The notes beneath the pieces are model-generated. The model saw only the letters and a list, made by a program, of their open reading frames with translations, made no database searches and was not told the DNA's origin. From assembly GCA_947455725.1 (NCBI GenBank), contig CANGPL010000009.1, positions 1 through 64,000 on the forward strand: a stretch of 64,000 nt of DNA. Reading direction: 5' to 3'. Positions 8,941 to 17,693 of the stretch are shown here, piece by piece. Each line of letters starts with the position of its first letter. The first letter of the stretch is position 1. Position numbers and translations under genes: made by a program. Source of the DNA: Hyphomicrobiales bacterium (GTDB lineage Bacteria; Pseudomonadota; Alphaproteobacteria; Rhizobiales; Beijerinckiaceae).

Positions 8941-9677
8941 GCCTCGATAAAGCCCATAACCTCTTCGAGCGTCTCGACAACCCGGCTTTCGGGCATAGCG
9001 GGCCGCTCGATCATGACAACCGGCAAGCGGAGCTCGCGGGCGGCGGCAAGCTTGGCATCGGTTGCGCTTCCCCCGCTATTCTTGGTGACAACAATGTCAA
9101 TCTGATGCTCGACCATCAGCTTTTTTTCAGCGCTAACATCGAACGGCCCGCGCGCCAGAATAAGCGCCATATGCGGGGGACGATCCGCCGCATCGGGTGC
9201 GTCGATACTCCGCATCAGATAACGGTGCTGCGGCGCTCGTTTGAACGCCGGCAAAGACAGGCGACCCACCGTCAAAAATACCTTGCGTGGCATTTCACCC
9301 AAAACCTCAACAGCAGCTTCGGTATTGGGAACGCTTATCCAATGATCGCCCTCGCCCGGCCGCCAAGCCGGACGGGTAAATACAACACGCGGTACACCAA
9401 GCTTGTCACACACCAAAGCAGCGTTGCGCGTCATTTGCGCCGCGAAGGGATGGGTGGCGTCGATAACCGCACTGATGCAGTGGTCTTCAAGATAGTCTGC
9501 GAGCCCGTCAACACCACCAAAGCCGCCTACACGATGCGGAACAGGTGGCAAGACCGGGTGGCCAGTTCGCCCCGCCAGCGACATCACCACATCAAATTCG
9601 GCGCGATCGGCCAAAGCGCGGGCCAATGCCATGGCCTCGCTGGTGCCGCCCAAAATCAGAATACGATAAGCCGCCAC
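8931..9677 (-). CDS. cobK: Precorrin-6A reductase
   Basis: An NADPH-dependent enzyme that reduces precorrin-6A to precorrin-6B. The N-terminal Rossmann motif ILILGGTSEAMALARAL is typical of CobK/CbiJ, as are DATHPFAAQMTRNA and TKNSGGSATDAKLAAARELRLPVVMIERP. I place the start at the GTG at 9677 because GAGGG (9686-9690) lies 8 bases before it. The TTG at 9692 would sit on the binding site itself. It is a lone leftward gene between cobJ and cobL, and its start lies about 30 bases from that of cobL, so a shared divergent promoter region is needed. Confidence 0.93.
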   Translation of the reverse strand: MAAYRILILGGTSEAMALARALADRAEFDVVMSLAGRTGHPVLPPVPHRVGGFGGVDGLADYLEDHCISAVIDATHPFAAQMTRNAALVCDKLGVPRVVFTRPAWRPGEGDHWISVPNTEAAVEVLGEMPRKVFLTVGRLSLPAFKRAPQHRYLMRSIDAPDAADRPPHMALILARGPFDVSAEKKLMVEHQIDIVVTKNSGGSATDAKLAAARELRLPVVMIERPAMPESRVVETLEEVMGFIEAHR

Positions 9678-9706
9678 GCACTTTACCCTCAAAGGGAGAT
9701 GGCTAA

Positions 9707-10936
9707 ATGAGCACTCCCTGGCTCACCCTTATCGGCATCGGCGAAAATGGTCGAGACGGATTATCCGCGCAAGCGAACCGGTTGATCGATCAAGCACCGT
9801 TCGTCATTGGCGGCGAGCGGCATCTTGCCCTGATCGGAAAAACCGACTCCGAAACAATGGCTTGGCCCCAACCTTTCGAGCAAGGCATTGAGAAAGTGCT
9901 TGCCCGTCGGGGACAACCTACACTGGTTTTAGCCTCTGGCGATCCATTCTTTTATGGCGTCGGCGCGACATTAGCCAAGCTAGTGCCTGCAGAAGAAATC
10001 CAAACCCTCCCAGCGCCCTCGGCTTTCAGCCTTACGGCGGCTAAGCTTGGCTGGTCATTGCAGGATTGCACGCTCATTTCTCTGCATGGACGCTCCTTCG
10101 AGCGCATCGCACCGCATTTACAGCCTCACGCGAAACTGATTGCGCTTACATGGGACGGTACAACGGCAAACAAACTCGCGAGCCATCTCGTTGCCAATGG
10201 CATGGGCGAGAGCATCATTACCATCTGTGAGGCACTCGGCGGCAAGCGCGAGCGTTTGTTAAGGAAAACGGCGCAAGCGATTCAAGAGACTCATGAAAAC
10301 TTCGATCCGCTCAACACGCTTGGTATCGAAATCGTGGCGTCCCGCGGCGCAACCGTCATCCCGCTCGCCTCAGGCTTGGAGGATGATCTCTTTGAGCACG
10401 ACAACCAAATCACTAAACGCGAGATTAGGGCCATCACGCTCTCCTCACTCGCACCGCTTCAAGGCCAACTATTATGGGATATAGGCGCCGGTTCCGGCTC
10501 CATCTCGATTGAGTGGATGCTACGCCATCCATCAAACCGGGCCATTGCAATTGAACCACGCGCCGATCGTGCGGCCAGAATTTCACGGAATGCTCTATCG
10601 CTCGGCGTTCCCGAGCTAAACCTGGTCGAAGGCTCAGCGCCTGACGCATTGCAAGGTCTGCCAATACCCGATGCGATTTTTATCGGCGGCGGCGGCACCG
10701 ATCCTGACGTGATCGAGGCGGCATGGCAGGCGCTGCCGGAAGGCGGACGCTTGGTCGCCAATGCCGTGACGATTGAAACCCAAGCCGATCTGATGCGCCG
10801 CCACATCGCGATGGGCGGAACATTATCCAAAATCGAAGTTTCGCGCGCCGACCCTGTCGGGCCGTTTCACGGCTGGCGCACTTCCATGCCTGTCATTCAA
10901 TGGGTCATCGTCAAAGGCGCGGAGAAGCACCCGTGA
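9707..10936 (+). CDS. cobL: Precorrin-6Y C5,15-methyltransferase (decarboxylating)
   Basis: A two-domain enzyme that methylates C5 and C15 of precorrin-6B and removes the acetate carboxyl on ring C. The first half (about residues 1-210) is a TP_methylase domain like CbiE (LIGIGENGRDGLSAQA). The second half is a class I SAM methyltransferase like CbiT, with the nucleotide loop LWDIGAGSGSISIEW and AIFIGGGGTDPDVI. 409 residues is the expected fused size. AGGGAGAT precedes the ATG. cobE follows with a GTGA overlap. Confidence 0.95.
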   Translation: MSTPWLTLIGIGENGRDGLSAQANRLIDQAPFVIGGERHLALIGKTDSETMAWPQPFEQGIEKVLARRGQPTLVLASGDPFFYGVGATLAKLVPAEEIQTLPAPSAFSLTAAKLGWSLQDCTLISLHGRSFERIAPHLQPHAKLIALTWDGTTANKLASHLVANGMGESIITICEALGGKRERLLRKTAQAIQETHENFDPLNTLGIEIVASRGATVIPLASGLEDDLFEHDNQITKREIRAITLSSLAPLQGQLLWDIGAGSGSISIEWMLRHPSNRAIAIEPRADRAARISRNALSLGVPELNLVEGSAPDALQGLPIPDAIFIGGGGTDPDVIEAAWQALPEGGRLVANAVTIETQADLMRRHIAMGGTLSKIEVSRADPVGPFHGWRTSMPVIQWVIVKGAEKHP

Positions 10937-11316
10937 TAGCAATTGGCATCGGCTGCAAATCGGGCGTCAAAGCCGATGAGGTCGTAGCCCTTATCGAAGA
11001 CGGCCTGTCGCGCGTCGCGAACGAGACGATTGTGGGCCTCTTCACGGTCGCGTCGAAATCGCATGAATCAGGACTTGCAGAAGCAGCCGCAAGCCTTTCA
11101 CTTCCTTTGCTTTTCTTGCCCGAAATTGCATTGAAAAATGTCGTCTGTCGAACCGAGACCAGCTCAGAGCGGGTAGTTGCATTGTTTGGCGTCCCCTCGA
11201 TTGCCGAGACCGCTGCGCTTGTCGGTGCGGGTGAAGGCTCGACGCTGATTTTATCCCGCATCAGCCGCGGCAATGTCACCTGCGCGATCGCGAAAAGTAT
11301 TGGAGACACACCATGA
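10933..11316 (+). CDS. cobE: CobE / CbiG C-terminal-like cobalamin biosynthesis protein
   Basis: A small protein of about 127 residues. It matches the CbiG C-terminal/CobE fold, with [21 protein letters not shown] at its N-terminus and [16 protein letters not shown] at its C-terminus. CobE is required for aerobic cobalamin synthesis in Pseudomonas, but its exact reaction is unsettled. I use the GTG at 10933, which overlaps the cobL stop. The upstream in-frame start at 10900 lies inside cobL and has no better support. Its stop overlaps the cobM start. Confidence 0.88.
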   Translation: MIAIGIGCKSGVKADEVVALIEDGLSRVANETIVGLFTVASKSHESGLAEAAASLSLPLLFLPEIALKNVVCRTETSSERVVALFGVPSIAETAALVGAGEGSTLILSRISRGNVTCAIAKSIGDTP

Positions 11317-12086
11317 CAGTGCATTTCATCGGTGCTGGACCAGGCGCACCTGACCTAATCACGCTACGTGGACGGGATTTAATCTCCGCCTCACCCGTTT
11401 GTCTCTACGCAGGCTCTTTGGTACCGAAAGAGCTTTTGGCCTATTGCCCTACCAATGCGCGGATTATCAACACAGCGGCGATGTCGCTTGAGGAATTAGG
11501 CGAAGAATTTTCCCGCGCTCATCAAGCAAATGAGGATATCGCTAGGCTTCACTCCGGTGATCTCTCCGTCTGGAGTGCGATGGGCGAACAAATCCGCCTT
11601 CTTAAATCGCTCGGTATCCCCTACACGGTGACGCCGGGCGTACCGAGCTTTGCCGCCGCAGCCGCAGCATTAAGCGCGGAACTCACTTTGCCGGAAATCG
11701 CCCAATCGGTTGTGCTCACGCGCACTTCAGGTCGCGCCTCGTCAATGCCCGAGAGCGAAAGCCTTGCCAATTTTGCCAAAACGGGCGCAGTCCTCGCTAT
11801 TCATCTCTCAATCCACACACTTGACAGCGTAATAGACGAATTAATCCCGCATTATGGTACCGATTGTCCGGTGGCCATTGTCTACCGCGCGAGCTGGCCC
11901 GATCAGCATATCATTCGTGGCACGCTCGCCACAATCACCGAGCAATTTTCTGAAAGTCCCGTTGAGCGAACAGCCCTGATTCTAGTAGGAAAAACGCTAA
12001 GCGCGGAAGGATTTCGGAATAGCGCGCTCTATGATGCCGACTATCAACGCCGGTTCCGGACGCCCGACTGGCGGGGCACCGAATGA
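11313..12086 (+). CDS. cobM: Precorrin-4 C11-methyltransferase
   Basis: A TP_methylase family enzyme that methylates C11 of precorrin-4, giving precorrin-5. Visible landmarks are [16 protein letters not shown] at the N-terminus, [33 protein letters not shown] and [22 protein letters not shown], all typical of CobM/CbiF. 257 residues. It begins within the cobE stop. Its 3' end lies 8 bases from the 3' end of the convergent cbiD. Confidence 0.96.
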   Translation: MTVHFIGAGPGAPDLITLRGRDLISASPVCLYAGSLVPKELLAYCPTNARIINTAAMSLEELGEEFSRAHQANEDIARLHSGDLSVWSAMGEQIRLLKSLGIPYTVTPGVPSFAAAAAALSAELTLPEIAQSVVLTRTSGRASSMPESESLANFAKTGAVLAIHLSIHTLDSVIDELIPHYGTDCPVAIVYRASWPDQHIIRGTLATITEQFSESPVERTALILVGKTLSAEGFRNSALYDADYQRRFRTPDWRGTE

Positions 12087-12094
12087 GCCCCTTA

Positions 12095-13219
12095 TCAAAC
12101 CTTGCGCGGCAGCGTGCGGGCAATCACTTGGCCCTGCCGATCAACAATGACAATATCGAGCAGAGAGCCAGAACCAGCGAGCGCCTTAGCCGCCGTTGCC
12201 CAAGCCTCGTCGGCTACGCGCTGCCCGATATCAAGCCCGCGCAACCGGCAATTTTCCATCACTTCATTGGCCGTGTTGGCGTTCAGAACCGATTGTACAA
12301 ACTCAGGGTCAGCCCCTGTCTCGCTCACCCGCTCAGACAGCCACCCCAAATCTACCTCACCGCTACGCGAGTGAAGATCGAGCAGTCCTTGGCCGAGTTT
12401 AGTCATTTTGGCAAAGCCGCCGCCAACTGTCACAACCGGAACGGGATGTTTTTTGAGATATTTAAGCATACCACCGGCAAAATCGCCCATATCGATCAAG
12501 GCGACATCGGGCAGAGCATGAAAGCCCTGAATGGCTTTTTCCGACGTATGACCCGTCGCTCCAGCGACATGGGTAATACCGGTCGCCCGCGCAACGTCGA
12601 TGCCACGATGGATCGAAGATATCCAAGCCGCGCACGAAAACGGGATAACAACGCCTGTCGTGCCCAATACCGACAAGCCACCGACGATACCAAGCCGTCC
12701 ATTGAGCGTGCCGAGCGCAAGCTCCTCTCCACCGGGGATCGCAATTTCAATAATGACATCGCGCGGCCCGCCCGTTTCCTTGGCGGCCTCTTCAATCGCA
12801 ATGCGCATCATATCGCGCGGCACAGGATTGATGGCGGGCTCACCTGGTGCCAACACGAGACCCGGACGAGTAACAGTACCAACCCCCTCACCCGCTTTAA
12901 ACTGAACACCCGAACCGATTGCGCCGAAGCGCACCGTCGACACAATCCGCGCGCCATGGGTCACATCGGGGTCATCGCCCGCGTCCTTGATGACGCTGGC
13001 GCTTGCATTGCCTTCACCCAATTCCGTCGTTGCAATGGTGAATGCGGGCCGCGAACCATTGGGCAGCAAAACCTCAACCGGATCAGGAAACTCACCTGTG
13101 ACAAGCGCAGTATAGGCCGCGCGCGTCGCCGCGGTTGCGCATGTTCCGGTGGTCCAGCCGCGTTTCAGATGCGTCGTGGCGCTCAGATCATCACTTTCAC
13201 CGGATTCGGGCTCGCTCAT
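12095..13219 (-). CDS. cbiD: Precorrin-5B C1-methyltransferase, CbiD type
   Basis: CbiD methylates C1 with loss of the deacylated fragment. In this otherwise aerobic set it takes the place of CobF, which is absent from the window. The N-terminus has KRGWTTGTCATAATRAAY, the strongest CbiD signature. RDVIIEIAIPGGEELA and GVVIPFSCAAWISSIHRGID follow. I choose the ATG at 13219 (MSEPESGES); a TTG at 13252 is possible but extends beyond the usual family N-terminus. The gene is leftward, between cobM and cobB, and divergent from cobB. A 397-codon antisense open frame across it is a composition shadow. Confidence 0.93.
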   Translation of the reverse strand: MSEPESGESDDLSATTHLKRGWTTGTCATAATRAAYTALVTGEFPDPVEVLLPNGSRPAFTIATTELGEGNASASVIKDAGDDPDVTHGARIVSTVRFGAIGSGVQFKAGEGVGTVTRPGLVLAPGEPAINPVPRDMMRIAIEEAAKETGGPRDVIIEIAIPGGEELALGTLNGRLGIVGGLSVLGTTGVVIPFSCAAWISSIHRGIDVARATGITHVAGATGHTSEKAIQGFHALPDVALIDMGDFAGGMLKYLKKHPVPVVTVGGGFAKMTKLGQGLLDLHSRSGEVDLGWLSERVSETGADPEFVQSVLNANTANEVMENCRLRGLDIGQRVADEAWATAAKALAGSGSLLDIVIVDRQGQVIARTLPRKV

Positions 13220-13272
13220 GGGTGTAGTGCATACTGCGTTCGACACGATCAAAGCAACCGGAGGGACTTACC

Positions 13273-14619
13273 ATGACCGCGATAGCCCCCGGTCTCGTCA
13301 TTGCCGCGCCCCGCTCAGCGTCCGGCAAGACCACGATTACCCTTGGCCTGCTGCGCGCGTTTAAGCGACGTGGCATTGCAGTCCGTGGTCTCAAATGCGG
13401 TCCCGATTATATCGATCCAGCCTTTCATCAAGCAGCTTCAGGTCTCCCCAGCCTCAATCTTGATGCGTGGGCCATGTCACCGGACCTTGTAGCTCGCCTT
13501 GCCGCTGATACCGCCACCGGAGCTGATCTGACGCTCTGCGAAGGCTTGATGGGCTTGTTTGATGGCGTTCCCGCGCCCGAAGGCCGCTCTGGATCATCCG
13601 CTGATATCGCTGCAGCAGCAGGGTGGCCGGTGCTTTTGGTGATCGATGTTAGCGGGCAATCGCAATCTGCGGGTGCAATTGTCAAAGGCTGCGCGACGTT
13701 CGACCCACGCATCACGATTGCCGGCGTCATTTTGAACAAAGTAGGCAGTGAACGCCATCGCCGCCTTGTGACAGAAGCAATTAATCGCACGGGTATTCCG
13801 GTCTTGGGTAGCGTTCCTAGAGATGCCGAGGCCAGCCTGCCAGAACGTCACTTGGGCCTTGTTCAGGCAGAGGAAACGGCGGGACTTGAAGCTATTCTCG
13901 ATAAAATGGCGGATCTCGTCGAGGCCCATATCGATTTGGATGGCATCCGGCGGGCTGCAAGTGTTCCAAATCTCACCGGCTCTCATTCGGGCCTAGCGCT
14001 AAAGCCGCCTGGCCAACGGATTGCCTTAGCGCGCGATGCTGCTTTTTCCTTCATGTATCCTCATCACCTTGCAGGATGGCGAAAAGCGGGGGCTGAAATT
14101 GTACCCTTTTCGCCACTGGCAAATGAAGCTCCGCCCGCAGATTGCGATATCTGCTGGCTGCCCGGCGGCTATCCTGAACTCCACGCCCAGACTTTATCCA
14201 AAGCCTCGCATTTCATGGCCGGATTGCGGCAGTTTGCAGAAAATAAACCGGTACATGGCGAATGTGGTGGCTATATGGCCTTGGGCCAAAGCCTTATCGA
14301 CGCATCCGGTGCGGAATGGCCGATGGCAGGTTTACTAGGCGTCAAAACAAGCTTCGCCAAAAGAAATATGATGCTTGGCTATCGTGACGTAACGCTCGAA
14401 GCCGCTGGGCCTTTGGGGGCCAAAAATACAAGGCTTCGCGGTCATGAATTCCATTATGCCACGGTGACCGATTTAGGCGGCGATGAGCCTCTGGTAATTG
14501 CGCGCGATGCCTACGGATCGCCGCCCTCGCCCGCCGGCAGTCGACGCGGTAACGTAACGGGCTCGTTTTTCCACGTGATTGCAGAGGCCCAAAGCGGAGA
14601 CGACGATCTTGGTCATTAA
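13273..14619 (+). CDS. cobB: Cobyrinic / hydrogenobyrinic acid a,c-diamide synthase
   Basis: Uses glutamine and ATP to amidate the a and c side chains of hydrogenobyrinic acid, the step before cobalt insertion by CobNST. The N-terminal dethiobiotin-synthetase-like ATPase domain has the P-loop APRSASGKTTITLGLLRA (about residues 12-29). KCGPDYIDPAFH follows. The C-terminal type 1 glutamine amidotransferase domain has the nucleophile in PVHGECGGYMALG. 448 residues is typical. The 3' end overlaps the N-terminal region of the LysR gene, so read-through into the formate dehydrogenase regulator is possible. Confidence 0.95.
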   Translation: MTAIAPGLVIAAPRSASGKTTITLGLLRAFKRRGIAVRGLKCGPDYIDPAFHQAASGLPSLNLDAWAMSPDLVARLAADTATGADLTLCEGLMGLFDGVPAPEGRSGSSADIAAAAGWPVLLVIDVSGQSQSAGAIVKGCATFDPRITIAGVILNKVGSERHRRLVTEAINRTGIPVLGSVPRDAEASLPERHLGLVQAEETAGLEAILDKMADLVEAHIDLDGIRRAASVPNLTGSHSGLALKPPGQRIALARDAAFSFMYPHHLAGWRKAGAEIVPFSPLANEAPPADCDICWLPGGYPELHAQTLSKASHFMAGLRQFAENKPVHGECGGYMALGQSLIDASGAEWPMAGLLGVKTSFAKRNMMLGYRDVTLEAAGPLGAKNTRLRGHEFHYATVTDLGGDEPLVIARDAYGSPPSPAGSRRGNVTGSFFHVIAEAQSGDDDLGH

Positions 14620-15514
14620 GCAACTCGCTTATCTTGTGGCGCTTGCCCGCGAAAAGCATTTTGCCCGAGCGGCGAAGGCCTGCAACATCTCGCAGCCAAC
14701 CCTCTCGGGAGCCATCCGCGCACTAGAAGAGGAGTTAGGTGTACCGCTCGTTGAACGTGGCCATCGCTTTTCGGGCTTCACCGCAGAAGGCGCTATGATC
14801 TTAGAACATGCCAAACGCATCCTCGCTGAAATCGATACGATGCAGCACACGATCAGCGATGTGCGGCAGGGACTATCAGGACGCTTAAGAATTGGCGTTA
14901 TCCCGACGGCCTTACCCTTGGTGGTGCAAATCACGGGCCCTTTTTCCGAGCGTTACCCGGCAGTGAAACTCACTGTCCTGTCGATGACATCGACATCGAT
15001 CCAAGAAGCCATCGATAATTTTGATATTGATGTCGGCTTGACTTATCTCGACAATGAACCGCTGGCCCATGTCATAGCCAAGCCGCTTTACGCCGAAAAT
15101 TATGTTTTACTGACCCGGGCCGACAGTGAACTGGCGCGGCACGATACAATTGCGTGGCAAGAAGCGGCCGGGCTCAATCTCTGCCTCTTAACCCCCGATA
15201 TGCAAAACCGCCGGATTATTGACGGCATCTTCCGCTCGGTCGGCAAAGCGCCGGCACCGGTGATGGAGACAAACTCGATTTTCAACCTGTTAAGCCATGC
15301 ATCGGTATTAGGGTGGGTCAGTATTGTTCCCTCACAATTGCCCCACTTTTTCGGCATGCCGGAGGGACTTAAAGCGTTGAAACTTGTCGAGCCAAGCGCG
15401 TCACGTTCCGTTGGGCTGATTACTGCTGACCGGCAACCCCAACCACCTTTGGCGCGGCGTCTAATGGCTCTTTCTGAACCATTAACCAGCGAGACGCGCG
15501 AAAAAGATGATTAG
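14609..15514 (+). CDS. LysR-family transcriptional regulator, likely of formate dehydrogenase
   Basis: A LysR-type regulator of about 301 residues. The winged-helix DNA-binding domain (about residues 1-60) has the signature FARAAKACNISQPTLSGAIRALEEEL. The C-terminal periplasmic-binding-like domain begins at RLRIGVIPTALPLVVQITGP. I prefer the TTG at 14609, preceded by GCGGAGA; an earlier TTG at 14579 lies inside cobB. It lies directly ahead of, and in the same direction as, fdsGBA-fdhD-fdsD. LysR genes occupy this position in other fds clusters, so control of that operon is the best inference. The inducer cannot be read from the sequence. Confidence 0.9.
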   Translation: MVIKQLAYLVALAREKHFARAAKACNISQPTLSGAIRALEEELGVPLVERGHRFSGFTAEGAMILEHAKRILAEIDTMQHTISDVRQGLSGRLRIGVIPTALPLVVQITGPFSERYPAVKLTVLSMTSTSIQEAIDNFDIDVGLTYLDNEPLAHVIAKPLYAENYVLLTRADSELARHDTIAWQEAAGLNLCLLTPDMQNRRIIDGIFRSVGKAPAPVMETNSIFNLLSHASVLGWVSIVPSQLPHFFGMPEGLKALKLVEPSASRSVGLITADRQPQPPLARRLMALSEPLTSETREKDD

Positions 15515-15566
15515 TCATCGGATAATTCGATCAATTCTTTGATAAATTCGATTTGATTGCCGATGA
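15515..15566. promoter_or_regulatory. Candidate LysR operator upstream of fdsG
   Basis: An AT-rich 52-base element with nested symmetry. Outer inverted repeats TCATCGG (15515-15521) and CCGATGA (15560-15566) enclose two direct repeats, GATAATTCGAT (15521-15531) and GATAAATTCGAT (15541-15552), 20 bases apart or about two helical turns. At the centre is ATCAA-N4-TTGAT (15530-15543). LysR-type proteins bind as tetramers across two adjacent sites, which suits this layout. Use by the neighbouring regulator is inferred. Confidence 0.5.
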
Positions 15567-15635
15567 AGAAAGGCGCATGAAACGTTCTAATAAGTTGAAT
15601 GACGCTGGGTCACGCGCATTAGAGGGATGGGATCG

Positions 15636-16112
15636 ATGGGCTGGGACGATGCTGTAGCTTCATCTATTGTCAATGAATACAAGCACTTGTCTGGTGCAAC
15701 GCTACCTATTTTGCATGCTTTGCAGGAAAATTTCGGCTATGTCGATAAGCGCGCCGTGCCCCTCATCGCCGACGCGCTCAATATGTCAAAATCCGAAATT
15801 TACGGCGCCATCACCTTTTATCACGATTTCCGGCATGAACCTGCGGGCGAAACTGTCGTAAAGCTCTGCCGCGCTGAAGCCTGCCAATCCATGGGATGCG
15901 AGAGACTTGTCGCCCATTTGAAGGACGTGCACGGCGTCGAGATGAACGCGACAACGAAAGATGGTCGCCTCACCGTTGAAACCGTTTATTGCCTCGGCAA
16001 TTGCGCCCTTGGCCCTGCCGCCCTCATCAATGGCGAACTCGTAGGCCGCGTGGATGAAGACTTACTGGATGCGGTCTGTAAGGGCCAGTCACATGAACGC
16101 ATGGCCGGTTGA
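15636..16112 (+). CDS. fdsG: NAD-dependent formate dehydrogenase, gamma subunit
   Basis: The NuoE-like subunit carrying one [2Fe-2S] cluster and passing electrons toward the NAD site of FdsB. Cluster cysteines appear as LCRAEACQSMGC and VYCLGNCALGP. The N-terminal helical segment HLSGATLPILHALQENFGY is typical of NuoE/HoxE. I choose the ATG at 15636 because AGAGGG (15621-15626) is then 9 bases away; the ATG at 15627 would touch that site. 158 residues. First gene of the fds operon. Confidence 0.95.
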   Translation: MGWDDAVASSIVNEYKHLSGATLPILHALQENFGYVDKRAVPLIADALNMSKSEIYGAITFYHDFRHEPAGETVVKLCRAEACQSMGCERLVAHLKDVHGVEMNATTKDGRLTVETVYCLGNCALGPAALINGELVGRVDEDLLDAVCKGQSHERMAG

Positions 16113-16124
16113 GGAGAGAATATC

Positions 16125-17681
16125 ATGAGCACCTCAATCAAAATTTACGTTCCACGCGATGCCGCCGCCCTCTCCGTCGGCGCGAACCGTGTGGCGTCTG
16201 CCATAGCTAATGAGGCCAAAAATCGCGGCCAAGCCGTTGAAATTATCCGTAACGGCTCGCGCGGCATGCTTTGGCTCGAGCCGCTGGTCGAAGTCGAAAC
16301 TGACAAAGGCCGCATTGCCTTTGGACCCGTGACGCCGAAAGATGTTTCCTCACTATTTGATGCGAATTTCCTCGCGGGTGGTGCCCATCCACTTAATTTG
16401 GGCCTGACCGAAGAAATTCCGTTCTTCAAAAACCAAGAGCGCCTCACCTTCGCCCGCGTTGGTGTGATCGATCCGCTTTCGCTGGACGATTACATCGCCC
16501 ATGGTGGTTTCGCAGGTCTCAAAAAGGCTATCGAGATGACCGGCGCGGCCATTGTGCAGGAAGTTGCCGATTCAGGTCTACGCGGCCGGGGTGGTGCTGG
16601 CTTTCCAACGGGTATCAAATGGAAGACCGTTTTGGGCGCCGAAGCCGACCAGAAATACATTGTTTGCAACGCGGACGAAGGCGATAGCGGCACCTTCGCG
16701 GATCGAATGTTAATGGAAGGCGACCCCTTCACCCTTATCGAAGGCATGGCCATTGCCGGTGTTGCCGTTGGCGCGACGAAAGGCTTTATCTATCTGCGGT
16801 CTGAATATCCGCATGCCTACCAGACCTTATTAGAAGCCATCCGCACAGCACGTACTGCCAAATGGCTCGGCCCAGCGATTGGCGGCTCTTCTTACGCATT
16901 TGATTTGGAAGTGCGTTTAGGCGCTGGCGCTTATATTTGTGGCGAAGAAACCTCGCTCTTAGAGAGCTTGGAAGGCAAGCGCGCGATTGTTCGCGCCAAA
17001 CCACCTTTGCCGGCTCTAAAAGGACTTTTTGGCAAACCAACCATCGTCAACAATGTGATGTCACTGGCAACCATTCCTTGGATCTTAGCGAATGGTGCAA
17101 AAGCCTATGCCGATTTCGGCATGGGTCGCTCACGCGGCACGCTGCCCATCCAATTAGCGGGCAATATCAAGCAGGGTGGGCTGATCGAAAAGGCGTTTGG
17201 CATCACCTTGCGCGAAATCATCGAGACTTATGGCGGCGGCACCCATTCCGGTCGCCCCTTCCGTGCGTTGCAAGTCGGCGGTCCCTTGGGTGCCTATTTC
17301 CCCGATACGCTGCTCGATACGCCGATGGATTACGAAGCTATGGCGTCCAAGAAAGGCCTATTGGGCCATGGTGGCATGGTTGTGTTCGACGACACCGTCG
17401 ATCTCGCCCAGCAGGCGCGGTTCGCCTTTGAGTTCTGCGCCAAAGAAAGTTGCGGCAAATGCACACCTTGCCGCATTGGTGCAACGCGTGGCGTTGAAAC
17501 GATGGACAAGGTAATCGCAGGCGACACGGCGAAACTCGCTTTGATCGATGACCTTTGCCATCTGATGACGGATGCCTCGCTCTGCGCCATGGGTGGATTA
17601 ACGCCCGTGCCCGTCATGAGCGCGATAACCCACTTCCCTGATGATTTTAACCGTGCGCCGAAGCGCATGGCCGCTGAATAA
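16125..17681 (+). CDS. fdsB: NAD-dependent formate dehydrogenase, beta subunit
   Basis: The FMN- and NAD-binding diaphorase subunit, related to NuoF. An N-terminal thioredoxin-like domain (about residues 1-110) precedes the NuoF core. GRGGAGFPTGIKWK and CNADEGDSGTFADR mark the NADH/FMN site, GAGAYICGEETSLLESLEGK the flavin loop, and ESCGKCTPCRIGATRG with a later Cys (DASLCAMGG) the [4Fe-4S] cluster. 518 residues. A GGAGAG site lies before the ATG. It sits 12 bases after fdsG and 12 before fdsA. Confidence 0.96.
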   Translation: MSTSIKIYVPRDAAALSVGANRVASAIANEAKNRGQAVEIIRNGSRGMLWLEPLVEVETDKGRIAFGPVTPKDVSSLFDANFLAGGAHPLNLGLTEEIPFFKNQERLTFARVGVIDPLSLDDYIAHGGFAGLKKAIEMTGAAIVQEVADSGLRGRGGAGFPTGIKWKTVLGAEADQKYIVCNADEGDSGTFADRMLMEGDPFTLIEGMAIAGVAVGATKGFIYLRSEYPHAYQTLLEAIRTARTAKWLGPAIGGSSYAFDLEVRLGAGAYICGEETSLLESLEGKRAIVRAKPPLPALKGLFGKPTIVNNVMSLATIPWILANGAKAYADFGMGRSRGTLPIQLAGNIKQGGLIEKAFGITLREIIETYGGGTHSGRPFRALQVGGPLGAYFPDTLLDTPMDYEAMASKKGLLGHGGMVVFDDTVDLAQQARFAFEFCAKESCGKCTPCRIGATRGVETMDKVIAGDTAKLALIDDLCHLMTDASLCAMGGLTPVPVMSAITHFPDDFNRAPKRMAAE

Positions 17682-17693
17682 CGGAGAGCACCG

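Noticed and set aside
8901-9710. 269-codon open frame opposite cobK
   Set aside because: Same reason: it shadows the recognisable precorrin-6A reductase and has no domain-like sequence.
12083-13276. 397-codon open frame opposite cbiD
   Set aside because: It is exactly antisense to a gene with clear CbiD motifs and its product is rich in Arg, His and Asn with no family features; it arises from codon bias.
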